From Pyrus communis (taxonomy: Eukaryota > Streptophyta > Magnoliopsida > Rosales > Rosaceae): 64,000 nt of DNA. Shown piece after piece: positions 35,977 to 46,655 of this stretch (its first letter is position 1; each line of letters starts with the position of its first letter). The DNA lies in assembly GCF_963583255.1 (NCBI RefSeq), contig NC_084813.1, positions 21,508,002-21,572,001 of the forward strand. Direction: 5' to 3'. The notes beneath the pieces are model-generated. The model worked only from the letters and a program-made list of their open reading frames with translations. It searched no databases and was not told where the DNA came from. The translations under genes were made by a program, and so were the position numbers.

Positions 35977-38092
35977 ATGCACACCCGGTTCACGGCCCTA
36001 GCGGCTCGGACACTAAAATCGACCGCCCGGTCCTTCTCCTCCTCCTCCTCCACGCAAACCCCGCCCTCAACCGCCGCAACCTCCTCCCGGTTCCCACAAA
36101 CTCTGGCGGGCCTCCGGGCCCGCCTCGCCGCCGAGTCTCCGGTTCTGACGGACTTCGTGGAAGGCGAAGGCCCGTACTCCGTCGAAGTCGGAACCAAGAA
36201 GAATCCTCTCCCAAAGCCGAAATGGATGAAGGAGTCAATCCCCGGCGGCCAAAAGTACACTCAGATCAAGAAAAAGCTCAGAGAATTGAAGCTCCACACC
36301 GTGTGCGAGGAGGCCAAGTGCCCCAACCTCGGCGAGTGCTGGTCCGGCGGCGAGACTGGCACCGCCACCGCCACGATTATGATTCTCGGTGATACGTGTA
36401 CGCGCGGTTGCAGGCAAGTTGTTTGATGAAACGCGCATGTGAGAGCATTGCTGTGTCTTTTGGTTTATATGTGTTGATGGGAATTTTTGGGTTTTGTGCT
36501 GAAATTATCAGGTTTTGTAATGTGAAGACTTCCAGGACTCCGCCGCCGCCGGATCCTAATGAACCGACCAATGTGGCCGAGGCGATTGCGTCTTGGGGTT
36601 TGGATTATGTGGTGATTACTAGCGTGGACCGGGACGATTTGCCCGATCAAGGGAGTGGACATTTTGCAGAGACCGTGCAAAAGTTGAAGGTGCTCAAACC
36701 CAGCATGCTCATTGAGGCTTTGGGTATGGTGTTGTTCTTCAGTTTAAATTAGGATGATATTGTCAGCTCGGTATGGAATTCGGAACATTTATTTGGATTC
36801 GACGAAATATTGCCTTTTGTATGCCTGTATGATTAAGAGGTTGTGAGTATTACGCTAATGGATGTGAAGTGTGGCAATTATGTGATTAGAGTTCATATGT
36901 GATGTTAATTTTGCATGTTGCCTTGTAGTTCCTGATTTTCGGGGAGACTCGAGCTGTGTAGAGAAAGTTGCAACATCAGGATTAGATGTCCTTGCACACA
37001 ATATAGAGACGGTTGAAGAGCTTCAGAGGGCAGTGCGGGATCATCGTGCCAATTTTAAACAATCTTTAGATGTTTTAATGATGGCCAAAGACCATGCTCC
37101 TGCTGGAACACTTACAAAGACTTCAATAATGTTAGGGTGTGGAGAAACACCTGATCAGGTTGTGAGGACAATGGAGAAGGTGAGAGCTGCAGGTGTCGAT
37201 GTTATGACATTTGGTCAATACATGCGACCTTCGAAGCGCCACATGCCTGTGTCTGAATACATTACTCCTGAGGCTTTCGAGAGATACCGAGCTCTTGGCC
37301 TGGAAATGGTATACTTTTACCCTTTTGTTCTTAACTATGCTGGCTATGCTATTTGATTCCATGTTTCCATTCGGAGCAGGTTTTTTCAGATTCTCTTGTG
37401 GTAATTGTTTGAGCATTGGGATGATTAGTAGCTCTTCCATGTGACTTTAACCAGTTTATTAATTGGCTACGGCAACAGTATTGACTCCATTCAGGGATTT
37501 CCTTATTGACTTGATTTGTCCTCTACTTTATTATCTCAACAATCATTATTGGTAATGATTGTGTTCGAGAAATCGTAGGGTGTTTCCTTTTCTCACTTAC
37601 TAGTATTCACTTTTTGAGAAATGTTGACTGCAATACAACCATAGGAAGACGCAGGATTTATATAATTAACTCTTATAGGGGATGAAACCTTTAAACTACT
37701 CAAGGCTGTAATCCTTGAACGTCAACTTGTCATTGTTGCCAAAAAATGAGGGGATGTGATTTTTGGTCAACCTATTTATATTGGGTGTTTAACGTAACAT
37801 TATTAAACATACGATCTTCTGGCGCGCCTTACCTATATAAATTTGTTCACAAGCATCTCATGGTATTGTTGCATCTCATGGTATTGTTACATCTCATTGT
37901 ATCAAGCATACTATCACCTGATCCTCTTGTATGTATACAAGTTTAACTTACTGTATATTTTAAATGGAACAGGGATTTCGATATGTGGCGTCTGGTCCCA
38001 TGGTAAGGTCGTCATACAAAGCTGGTGAATACTACATCAAATCTATGATAGAATCAGACCGGGCTAAATCTTCGCATGTTTCTGCCTCGTGA
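35977..38092 (+). CDS. LIP1: Lipoyl synthase, mitochondrial
   Basis: A radical-SAM enzyme that inserts two sulfur atoms into octanoyl-H-protein or E2 subunits, making lipoate for glycine decarboxylase and 2-oxoacid dehydrogenases. Four exons: 35977-36413, 36512-36723, 36929-37308 and 37973-38092, giving 382 residues. The N-terminus is Ser/Arg-rich (residues 1 to about 40), a mitochondrial presequence. The first cluster motif is [12 protein letters not shown], near residue 109-120. The radical-SAM motif CTRGCRFC spans the exon 1/2 junction. Further landmarks are [37 protein letters not shown] and [10 protein letters not shown]. Intron 1 starts with GC (AG|GCAAGT); using the nearby GT instead would give a stop. 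The start is the first ATG followed by the presequence; the frame is open upstream to 35836 but without an ATG. Confidence 0.96.
36412..36417 (+). promoter_or_regulatory. Non-canonical GC splice donor of LIP1 intron 1
   Basis: The exon ends TGC-AG at 36413 and the intron begins GCAAGT. Exon 2 begins G-TTT-TGT after ATCAG (36511), restoring Cys-Arg-Phe-Cys. The donor fits the strong consensus AG|GCAAGT typical of the minor GC-AG class. Intron length is 98 bases. Confidence 0.85.
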
Positions 38093-38760
38093 TAAGTGGT
38101 TTGTGTTCCATGAAATTCCGGTCTGTGTTCTTCTCCCTCAGGCTCAGTCTGTGAATTGTACAAGTGATGATTATAGAGGGCCCAAGCTTACCCGGTCTTG
38201 TTTCGATATCAATTCCAGTTGTATTCTCAATTCATTGTAATTGTCAGTTGTGAATCAGCTTATTAATACTTAATAACAAGAATAATTGCTTATTCTTCCA
38301 TAGAAAATCATGAATTGTGCTTCGTTTTTTGTTTCGGATTCTAGTTTTGGCACTTAACATGCGAAATGTCGGATGCAGATTGCAAGCAACGGCCGTACGA
38401 TGATGTATCTTATAGAACTTAATACAATGTGATGATGAAGGAATGGACAGTGTAGTTAATATATTCTTTGCTTACAAGTCCCACCTGTTCGTTGGTACCA
38501 GTACTTAGTACTGGTCCTATTCTGTTACTAAATTCTGTTTTGTCTGGGGCCTTTGATGCCCGAAGTTTTCAATTTGTAGGTCACAAGCTCACATGCATCT
38601 CCTATGGGGACCATATTGAATATTGACGGTGGTGGAGTATGGGGCATCTTTCGGCCTTGTTTCTTAACTTTTGTCCGTACGAAAACCATCAATATCAATA
38701 TCCTGATGCATTTCACGCCAGAGTATTATTGTAGTGGGACTTCAATTTTTTTATTTATTT
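38093..38760. other. LIP1 3' flank and spacer
   Basis: Contains the presumed LIP1 3' untranslated region (several AATAA-like stretches near 38265-38285 and 38420). No gene was seen. Confidence 0.4.
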
Positions 38761-38764
38761 ATTT

Positions 38765-39735
38765 GTTGGACAAAGGCTTTTTTCATTGATAACGCAACAG
38801 ATTATATGAGAGAAGGTCCAAATACAAGAAACACACAAACAAAAAGATGGACCGCCATAGTAACCCACAGCCCAAACCATAGTTTTGAGGCTTGAACAGG
38901 AAAAACACCAAAGTAAACCCTAGCAGCTTCCTACCTTCGCTGTCAACCCGCTTACCAAATGAACAGCCCCTGCAACCATCGGAAAGCAACAAAACGATAG
39001 TCCAAAAGCTGGATGAAAACAGAGTAGCAACAGGACCCCAAAACAGAGCCCCAAACTCCTCCACAACACACCACAGCAATAGCTACCACAAATCGAAGGA
39101 AGCAAACCCACTAGCAACAGTGCCAACAAAGGCAAACCAAAGGAAGGAGGTGGTGCTACTCACCTTCCAGGAGAAGCGCGGAAAATCGCGTTGAAAAAAA
39201 GTGGGAGCCAAGCCGGACTGTGAAGTCTGAGAAGGATGAAGCCAATCCGGATTGGGGAACGAGGGGGAAAAGAGGAGAAAAAGGTGGAAGAAAAATAAAG
39301 GGAAAAGGTGGAAAGAAGGAGAAGAGGTGGAAAAGGTGGAAGGAAGACGAAAGGAAACAGAAGGAAAAGGTGGAAGAAAGGAATAAAAGGGAGAAATTGG
39401 AAAAGGGACTGAAGGCAGAGACAGTAGATGCAGAGGGGTTTGAGTGGCAAACAAGCCACTGGACGGGGGTAAAAGGAAGATGAAGGAGGATGAAAAGCAT
39501 CAGGAGAAGAAAAAAGAAGAAAAGGAAAAGAGAAGAACAGAGCAGAGAAGAGGAAAAGAGAAGAAAACAGAAGAAGAAAAGGAAAAGTGGCAACCGACTC
39601 CAGCCGAAGCCGGAGACGGCGCCTGAGAAGGTGGACAAGCTGAAGACCCTCACCAAAGGGGGGAAGAAAACTCTCATAGAGGAGAGAAGGTCTCTCACGG
39701 AAGGAGAGAAGGTCCTGTTCTCCAATTTTTTTTTT
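38765..39735 (-). mobile_element. Retroelement-like segment (candidate non-LTR), minus orientation
   Basis: Read on the minus strand, the segment starts with repeated CTCTC/GAGAG-rich sequence (39650-39725). It continues through a long pyrimidine-rich block (39240-39600) and ends near TCAATGAAAAAAGCCTTTGTCC followed by an AAATAAATAAATAAA tail (38748-38765). A GA/CT-rich leader and an A-rich tail suggest a LINE-like or SINE-like element lacking its coding part. No target-site duplication was found. The Lys-rich and Phe/Ser-rich open frames are by-products of the biased composition. Confidence 0.35.
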
Positions 39736-39959
39736 TTTTTGGTAAAAAAGAGTTTATGGGGAGATTGGTTACTCTCACCACCAGCGTTAAGAGTTAGGGC
39801 ATACTCAAAGCATTGAGACACAAGGACTTACGCACGGCACCTACATGCCAACTGCTACCGGTATAGATTTACGTAAAAATTTACAGATTGTGCACTAACT
39901 CGAACTGCTAGTAGCAAAAACTCGAACTTTGATGAGATAGCACACAAGGCAAGACCTTA

Positions 39960-40457
39960 GGTCATCTCCAACCGAAGGGTCCAGAGGGCAAGAGGGTTGA
40001 AAATAGCCCGAAAATCGTCTCCAACCAAGGGCTAGGCTAGAGAGCTGTGGAATATGAGAGGGCTGACCAGAAAATATAGCATTCTTGTCGTTTATAATCG
40101 ACAGGATTGCTTAAAAAAAAAATTTGGGCCAATTTTTTTTTTTAAATTCTTAAAATTTCTAATTTTTTTTTTCCCTATAAAGGCCTAAACCATTCATTAA
40201 ATTTAAGTTCTAATTTTTTTGGTTTTTTGGGCTAGTTATCGTTGTAGTTTTTAAATTTAAGTTGTTGGATTTGAATTTAAGTTGTTGTAGTTTTTAAATT
40301 TAAATAATAAATTATGTTTGGCCCTATGGCCCTTTGGTCCTCGGTTGGAGACGGAGGCAAATATGCTCCTGTACTATTCATTAAAATATTAATATGTTGG
40401 AGAATCTTTGAGGGCCAGAGGGCTAAAACGAGCCCTCTGGCCAGCTTGGAGATGGTC
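39960..40457. mobile_element. MITE (Tourist/PIF-Harbinger type) with TTA duplication
   Basis: The left end GGTCATCTCCAACCGAAGGG and the reverse complement of the right end GACCATCTCCAAGCTGGCC are matching inverted repeats; GTCCAGAGGGC and GGCCAGAGGGCTC continue the match. TTA stands immediately outside both ends (39957-39959 and 40458-40460), the 3-base target of the PIF/Harbinger superfamily. Length is 498 bases, with no coding capacity. Confidence 0.75.
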
Positions 40458-40500
40458 TTAACAACTGAGCCAACCCTGTTTGCTTACCCCAAATTTTAAA

Positions 40501-40711
40501 GGAGGCAGATTCTCTGCCCTCCCACTTCCCGTGCCCTCCTGTTTTGTGTGGTCACGATTAAGCCACGTCAACATTTTATATTATTTTATTTATAGAGATA
40601 ATAAGACAAAGAGGAATAGTAATATAAAATGTTGACGTGGCTTAACCGTTACCACACAAACAGGAAGGCACGAAAGGGCATGAGAAGTGGGAGGGCAAAG
40701 AATTTGCCTCC
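40501..40711. mobile_element. Fold-back MITE, copy 1, 9-bp TSD (Mutator-like)
   Basis: The whole element is an inverted repeat. The left arm GGAGGCAGATTCTCTGCCC and the reverse complement of the right arm GGAGGCAAATTCTTTGCCC match, continuing through CTCCCACTTC and the ACGTCAACATTTTATA stem. AATTTTAAA occurs directly outside both ends (40492-40500 and 40712-40720), a 9-base duplication. Confidence 0.75.
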
Positions 40712-40761
40712 AATTTTAAACTTGCTCTAGAAACCATATAATCACTGAGCGTGTTGGGTTC

Positions 40762-41021
40762 CTGTCCTTGTCCGCCCTCCCACTTCCGGTGCCCTCCTAT
40801 TTTGTATGGTTACTGTTAAGCCACGTAACATTTTATATATTTTTTTTATAGAGATAATAAAACAAAAAACAATAGTAATATAAAATGTTGACGTGACTTA
40901 ATTATGAACATACAAATATAAGATCACAGAAGGACACGAGAAGTTGAAGGGGAGAGAATTTGCCTCCAATTTTAAACTTGCTCTAGAAACCATATAATCA
41001 CTGAGCGTGTTGGGTTCCTTT
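40762..41021. repeat. Tandem copy of the fold-back MITE plus its 3' flank
   Basis: The block containing the fold-back MITE and the following AATTTTAAACTTGCTC...GGGTTCCT is repeated with a period of about 258 bases: 40503-40761, then 40762-41021. The second copy has a diverged left end (TCCTTGTCCGCCCTCCC). Because host flank was copied too, this was a local tandem duplication, not a second insertion. Confidence 0.8.
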
Positions 41022-41257
41022 GCCTGCAGTACTTTTGTTGTGTTCACTCATATTTACAAGTTTAACCTAGTACCTCTGCAGCTCTCTCCTCTCACTGTCA
41101 CCCAATTCCTTTCATTCAGATTTCAGTCTCCAATTTATGACCGTTAAATTTGAAATCTTTAATTACCACCTTGGCTCCCTAGCAGTCGCTACCGCTAAAG
41201 CGCTCTGAAAAGCGATAATCTCTGCTTTCACAAACCAAATCCCCATCAAAATCACAA

Positions 41258-42238
41258 ATGGGTTGTTGTCTCGGCACCGCCAAGACCCCAAAACCTCCCC
41301 CTCACCACCACCCAAATGGCCCCAACAACCACCACGTCCACGCCAGATCTTCCCTCGCCGAACCTGACCCGACCCGTATCCCGAAAACCCAACTCAGAGC
41401 CGCAACACTGCCACTGCCGGTTGTTGAAATCGAAGAAGAGTCGGTGAAAGAGGTTCTCTCCGAAACCCCCATTTCAAAACCCCAAATGCCCAAAATAACC
41501 CCAGAGAAGGACACTCGTTCGCCTCCGAAACTCCAGTCTGAGCAGCCGCCAAAAGAGCTCGCCGTCGCCGTCGCCGTATCAGCCGAGCCTTCTCAGGCTT
41601 CGGAGCCCTGTGGGTTCAGCGTCAGCGAAAGCTACTCGTACTCGACGGCGACCACAGCCACCACCATTACGGAAGCCAGAGACGACGAGGCAACGAGTAA
41701 GCGGAAGAAGGATGTAGGTCCCAGAGTGAAAGGCGCTTCTTCAACCGCGGCGCGTAGCAAGCGCCCTTACTCCGGCGACCTCGCAGCCCGGAAGGAAAGA
41801 GCAGCCAGACCTCTGGCGAGGGCATCGGACACTTCGATTGCGAAGAGAAATCGCACCGAAACGAGTTCGTTTCGCGGGCGGGAGTCAGGTCAGCTGCGGA
41901 CTACGCAGCAGCGCAGCGTTGGCCCCACCGGAGTGAGGCGGGATACGGTGTCGTCCAGGTCGAGTTCACCGGCTACCCGGACGGCCGGTGGAGTGGGTCG
42001 AGGGGGCAGGGGAAGAAGCCCATCGGCGTCGAAGTTGACTGGATCAGCCGGTGGTAGTTCTTCACAGCTGGGAGTGGGAGTTGAGAAACAGAGCAAAACT
42101 AGAAAGGAGGATGAACCAAACAGCGCCGTCGTGGAGCAGGGGAATGAGGAGGAACCAAACGGCGGCGTTTCACAGCAGGGGAATGAGCCCTCCATCGACA
42201 ACCCTCTGGTTTCGTTAGAGTGCTTCATCTTTGTCTAA
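41258..42238 (+). CDS. Probable N-myristoylated, Ser/Arg-rich protein of unknown function
   Basis: A 326-residue intronless protein. It opens MGCCLG: Gly2 is a myristoylation site, and Cys3-Cys4 are probable palmitoylation sites, so the protein is likely anchored to a membrane face. Residues 7-30 are Pro/His-rich. The middle is low-complexity and basic (SKRKKDVG, RSKRPYSGDLAARKERAARP), with many SRSSSP-type sites that could be phosphorylated or bind nucleic acid. The C-terminus, IDNPLVSLECFIFV, is the best-conserved signature of a plant-only family I recognise by this tail but cannot name. Apart from the acylation signal no domain is visible. High GC compared with the flanks supports true coding. 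Confidence 0.82.
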   Translation: MGCCLGTAKTPKPPPHHHPNGPNNHHVHARSSLAEPDPTRIPKTQLRAATLPLPVVEIEEESVKEVLSETPISKPQMPKITPEKDTRSPPKLQSEQPPKELAVAVAVSAEPSQASEPCGFSVSESYSYSTATTATTITEARDDEATSKRKKDVGPRVKGASSTAARSKRPYSGDLAARKERAARPLARASDTSIAKRNRTETSSFRGRESGQLRTTQQRSVGPTGVRRDTVSSRSSSPATRTAGGVGRGGRGRSPSASKLTGSAGGSSSQLGVGVEKQSKTRKEDEPNSAVVEQGNEEEPNGGVSQQGNEPSIDNPLVSLECFIFV

Positions 42239-43130
42239 AGTTGATTCTTTACTGGTTGCATTTTGTCAAAAGTGCTTTTCTTGTTTTTGAAAGTACTGTG
42301 GAATTAAGCACTTTCCTTGCAAATGTTGGCAAAACATGTGTTGCTTTCTTAAACAATGGCAAATTGGGTTTTGCTTTCCGAAACAATGTAAATTCTCTGG
42401 AAAATGGTATAAAGATCGAGTCTTTTATCTAAATGTTGTTCAAGTTGCTCTAGCATCTTAATTTTGTGGGAATTAGTTTTGAGCACCCTTCATTTGGAGA
42501 GGATCTTGTGTACGACAGATGCCGCATTCAGTCTCTCTCTCAATCGGATGAGACCATGGGTAGGAACGGAAGAAAAGGAAATACGAAAGTCTCTCTTTCT
42601 ATGTGTGGCCGGGCAGCACATGCTCCGGCGGACCTACCTTAGAATTTACAAACTACAAACAATGACAAGTTGCTGTTCTTTCTTCCCATTGTTGTTATAA
42701 TTTCCTTATTTGGCTTGTTTTTTTTTGTGTGGTTGTTTCTCAAATGTTGAGATTTGCAAAATTGTGTAGGGATAGGTTTGTCCTGGAATCTTGGTATCTT
42801 CGCTTGGAATGGGATGGGTTGGGAAGCCTTTTGGTGGATACAAGCTTCCAGCATCCCACTGTTTCTAGGAAATTTCCTGTCCTTCCTCGGTTTTTCTTCA
42901 TTACGTGACCACATTAAGTGAAATTTCCCATCGTTAGAGTGGTACATTGCTCCATCGGAGGGGTCATTACTCTCTCGGAGTGGAGTGTTCTACTCCGAGC
43001 ACAACACTACCACTTGAAGCCTAAACGTTACCACTTTTCACACTATGTACTGCACTTGGTGCATTCACACAATGAAGGAAAATGGGTCATCGCTTTCAGG
43101 AGTAGTGTTGTTTTGAGTTTTGAGTAGAAC
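42239..43130. other. 3' flank and intergenic
   Basis: No gene was recognised. The open frames at 42464-42700 and 42639-42947 lack family resemblance. Confidence 0.4.
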
Positions 43131-43442
43131 TCCTACTGAAAATTTTGTATTCGAATCATGTGATCAGCATCGTTCATATTATGATTACTCTGTAAAGATC
43201 ATCTCTACAAAAAATGAATTAAAACTAAGGTCGTTTAGTCAAGTTATCATAGCAAATACATAGACGGTTCGTAATGCTTTTACTAATTCCGTTCATCTGT
43301 TTTTATACAATTCGATGACCAAAAGACCTTAGTTTTAATTGACTATTTGCATACGTGATCTTTATAGAGTGATTTATAAAATGAACAATTTTGATCATAA
43401 ACATGAAGTTTTATAAATCGGGAACGAAATTTTTTTATAGGA
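43131..43442. mobile_element. Fold-back MITE
   Basis: The left arm TCCTACTGAAAATTTT...GATTACTCTGTAAAGATCA...AATTAAAACTAAGGTC pairs with the reverse complement of the right arm (TCCTATAAAAAAATTT...AATCACTCTATAAAGATCA...AATTAAAACTAAGGTC). Arms are about 110-130 bases. No coding. Confidence 0.65.
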
Positions 43443-43577
43443 ACTCCAACTCATCATTCGAGTAGCCAAATACTATTCTTTACTTATTAGATGATTATTT
43501 GATATTTAGATGTAAAAACTAAGAAAATCCATTTGAGATGACAAGCGATGCAATTTAGCTGAAGACAGGAACCAAAC

Positions 43578-45766
43578 TCATAAGCACGGTTTGTGTTGAT
43601 GGAGAGGCCAAGCGATGCGCTCTGGCAGGCACGGTGCAGGAGCAGGATGTGCAATGAAGGTAGGCATATCTTCTCCAGGCATCATCACAGACACTTCTCT
43701 GGCATAATTTCTCATCTGCACAAATTTAAAACAAAACATATTATCAACCCGAGCAAATATGTTTTAGGTCAGAATTCGATTCCCTCCAATGTAACTAAAA
43801 TAAACCGTTGGACACAGTGAAATAAAGAAGTCAGAAGGAAGGAATCCAAATGAATCAGTAAAATCAAAGAGGGTCCTGATTAAGGAAGATACTTTTCTGG
43901 CGTGGTTGGTGGCTTTTAACTTTAAAGATTCAAATGCAGCATGCTGTTCATAATTTAATGAAAATTATTATAAAACAAGCATTTTTAATTTTTGTTATGC
44001 CCTTTTCAAGTCGGTTAAGGAAAAGTAAATTTATAAAAATATTCCTTTAATTATATACGTTCCAAAATACTAACCCTCTCCACAAATCAAGGCTTCCTAA
44101 ACATAAAAAATATCCAAACTTCCCTCAACTTTCTAAAACGCTCAATGTCACGCGGACACGTGGTAAACGGGAAGCGATTAAGATATAGCTTAAGTCAAGA
44201 TTATAATTGCAGAATGCAGATTAACAAAAGGGTTAAACATGCCTGTTGTTTTCGAGATCACAGAAGGCATAAACATAGGTCATTGTAGCATGTGATTAAG
44301 TTTGCCATTCCCATGCTTAATTCGGGGTAAATGGTAATAGCTTAAGGTAAAAAACAAGTTCTTGTTGCTAATTGATGAATCCTAGTATATATCTGCCAAT
44401 TTACCTAACTAGCTAGCTATTGCCTACGATTTCGAGTATTTAAATTCAAGTGATGTGAATTAGGGCTAAAACTTAGGTGCAACATGGTGCATACTTTATG
44501 TGCCTATTTCTCTTTGAGTGTCATGTGAGGAGAGATATAAGTGCAACAGTGTACTCTATCTTTCTTCTCAGGTGATGGATTAGCGTCAAAGAGACAAGGC
44601 TGAAGGATTAAGCCAAGTGGACAAAGCATTACAAACCTTAATTATGAAAAATGGATATTAATCATTAATTAAGTAGAGCATAAAACCACCCCAAGTGACC
44701 TAATGTTTGGAGACGAATTTTAGGCACGGATTTCACACGGCATGTCCTCAGTTTGATTCCTAGGAGCATGTGAATCACACAATGGTGGCCATAAGGAGGC
44801 TGAAATGCCTCAGTGAGTCTTTTCGACCCCCAAAAGAGTGGATTGCAATGACGAAATCACTAGTCCCTTTTTAGAAAAAAGGAGAAGTAGAGCATAATAA
44901 TGCAGATCCTATGAAATCTGAAGTGTTATGCAGCCCACCATTGAAATTGGAAGCTCCAAATAACACCCTGTCATCTTTGCTGGTTGTTTCAAATCACTAA
45001 ACTAAACCACCAACTCCTCAATTAGCTTAAGCGCCTAAATGCTAATAATGCACACAAATGAACAAAAGGAAATGCTAAAAAGAACGGAAGTAAATTTCCA
45101 CGCTCCCTTTTCTCTCGTGCACTCTTTCATTTCATTTCGAACTCTTGGACTGAACAAATTAAAAGAGAATTACGAGAGAATGATTTCGTATGGAGAAAAC
45201 TTAAATGTGAAATCACTATCAAAAGAAAAAACAGTGGGCTTTTCCAATTTTGGAACAATCTCGTCAAATTTCACACCTATAAGTGCACCCCATAAAGAAG
45301 TAAGTGAAAAAAGAAAGCCAGACAAACTTTTGATCAAACTACTCTAATTCACAAGAAGAGTGATTTGTAGTTTGGCTGTAAAGAAGCTGGGAACACGGCC
45401 CTGTTCAACTGTGCTAACCCACGTCTGTGCAGTAATAACAACTAAAGGGGAAGAAAAGAAGATAAAAAAGCTTACTTTGTGAGAGTTGTGGCGATCAAGC
45501 TTGGAATCATTGTTGGTAATCTGTGCCTGAAGATCCAAATGAGTAGTAGCAGCAGTCCGAGCTGAAGTGGTCAGCTGTGATGATCTGGGCCTGAAAAATC
45601 TCTCAAAAATAGCCATGACGAGAAACATTGAGATGAGGATAGCAGTTGCTACAAAACCTAAAGAAACTGCATTCACTGAGTTGTTGAAGTTCCTCCATTG
45701 CTCCTCTTCCATCTCTGTATTTACTGGAGGTAAAGCGATGCCTTGCCACCTATTTTCACCGCCCAT
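43578..45766 (-). CDS. Two-exon single-pass membrane protein, plant-specific
   Basis: Exon 1 is 45766-45476 and exon 2 is 43715-43578, with a GT-AG intron of about 1.76 kb in phase 0. Product is 142 residues. The N-terminus is polar and acidic (TEMEEEQWRNFNNSV). One hydrophobic helix lies at about residues 32-52 (GFVATAILISMFLVMAIF). A short cytosolic linker leads to exon 2, which reads SVMMPGEDMPTFIAHPAPAP, then CLPERIAWPLHQ. This tail (MPG-D-PTF-AHPAP-PC-PE) is the hallmark of an uncharacterised family of small plant membrane proteins, and finding it downstream in frame confirms the splice. Without exon 2, exon 1 would read on to 45344, but that extension looks intronic. Function unknown. 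Confidence 0.85.
44700..44880. repeat. Possible SINE-like fragment in the long intron
   Basis: Within the 1.76-kb intron, a segment with AGTTTGATTCCTAGGAG resembles a tRNA-type B box and ends in a CCTTTTTAG/AAAAAAGG run. I found no A box at the right spacing and no flanking duplication, so this is a weak call. Confidence 0.2.
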
Positions 45767-45839
45767 TAGATTCAGACCGAAACCTCGGAGAAAAACCGAT
45801 GAAAAAATAGGGAAACTCGGTTGCGCGTTTCTTTCATGA

Positions 45840-46655
45840 CATGCTGATATGTAAACAAAAAAAGCAGACCGGAAAGAGAGAGAAACAGTGAAATGGTTGG
45901 AGGATGAAATGCCGATGGAGTCGTTTGGTATTATAGGATGGTGGATTTTTTTTTTCCTACAGAATTATTAAATATGAGCACTTCTTTTGGGCCAAAAGTT
46001 TGTGATCTTGTATCTTTGTATATTTTATTAGCTATTCAAACCTAACAATTTCTATCGACTCACCCGATAAACCAAACGTTTTCTTAAATGTTCTTTTTCT
46101 AAACGAGCAATATTTTATTCTAAACTATTATAAGTTATAGGAAGTCACAAATACATTTCATAGATCTTCAATACATAGTTTCAAGCTGCAACAACAATTG
46201 AAATTTGTAACAAGAGTCCTCCATAGCTTCAGCTAAAGTTTTCAAAAACTCAAGTTTACAACAATCAAAGATATACTCAAGAAAGTCTACCGGCATTTCA
46301 GATAAATTGTTACATGCCCTCCAAAAAAAGAGAAAAATACACCAGCACTTCAGAGGCCTCAGACATCTCACCGAAACTCGTTACTGAATCTGTTCCTTTT
46401 CTTAAAGAGAAACTGCATCGGCCTTATCCAGCAAGAGAAGGCCCCTTTAAGAATCAACAGAGCAATATGGTCCACAGATCTCAAGACTTTTCATTTGTTT
46501 GCTCACAAGGTTTAGGGAAACAAGTTCAGGCTTTGATATATTGCTCTCGATGTAAAGCTGCCTGCCTCCTTTAAGAAGCATTACTAATACTTCAACATTC
46601 TTTCTAAAAACATAACGCCCGAGGAAAAAGTTTTTCTGGACCCTGTGGACCGAGA
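45840..46655. other. Intergenic, upstream of membrane protein and 3' of F-box remnant
   Basis: Contains the promoter side of the 45.7-kb gene and sequence 3' of the F-box remnant. The frames at 46168-46371 and 46314-46574 do not resemble a known family. Confidence 0.4.

Noticed and set aside
39220..39816. Lys/Glu-rich plus-strand frames and Phe/Ser-rich minus-strand frames as genes
   Set aside because: They arise from a purine-rich strand; no family resemblance, no consistent start, several overlapping frames.
45344..45475. Exon 1 of the membrane protein continuing to the stop at 45344
   Set aside because: A good GT donor (AAA|GTAAGC) lies at 45475, the sequence after it turns non-conserved, and the expected tail exon is found in phase at 43715.
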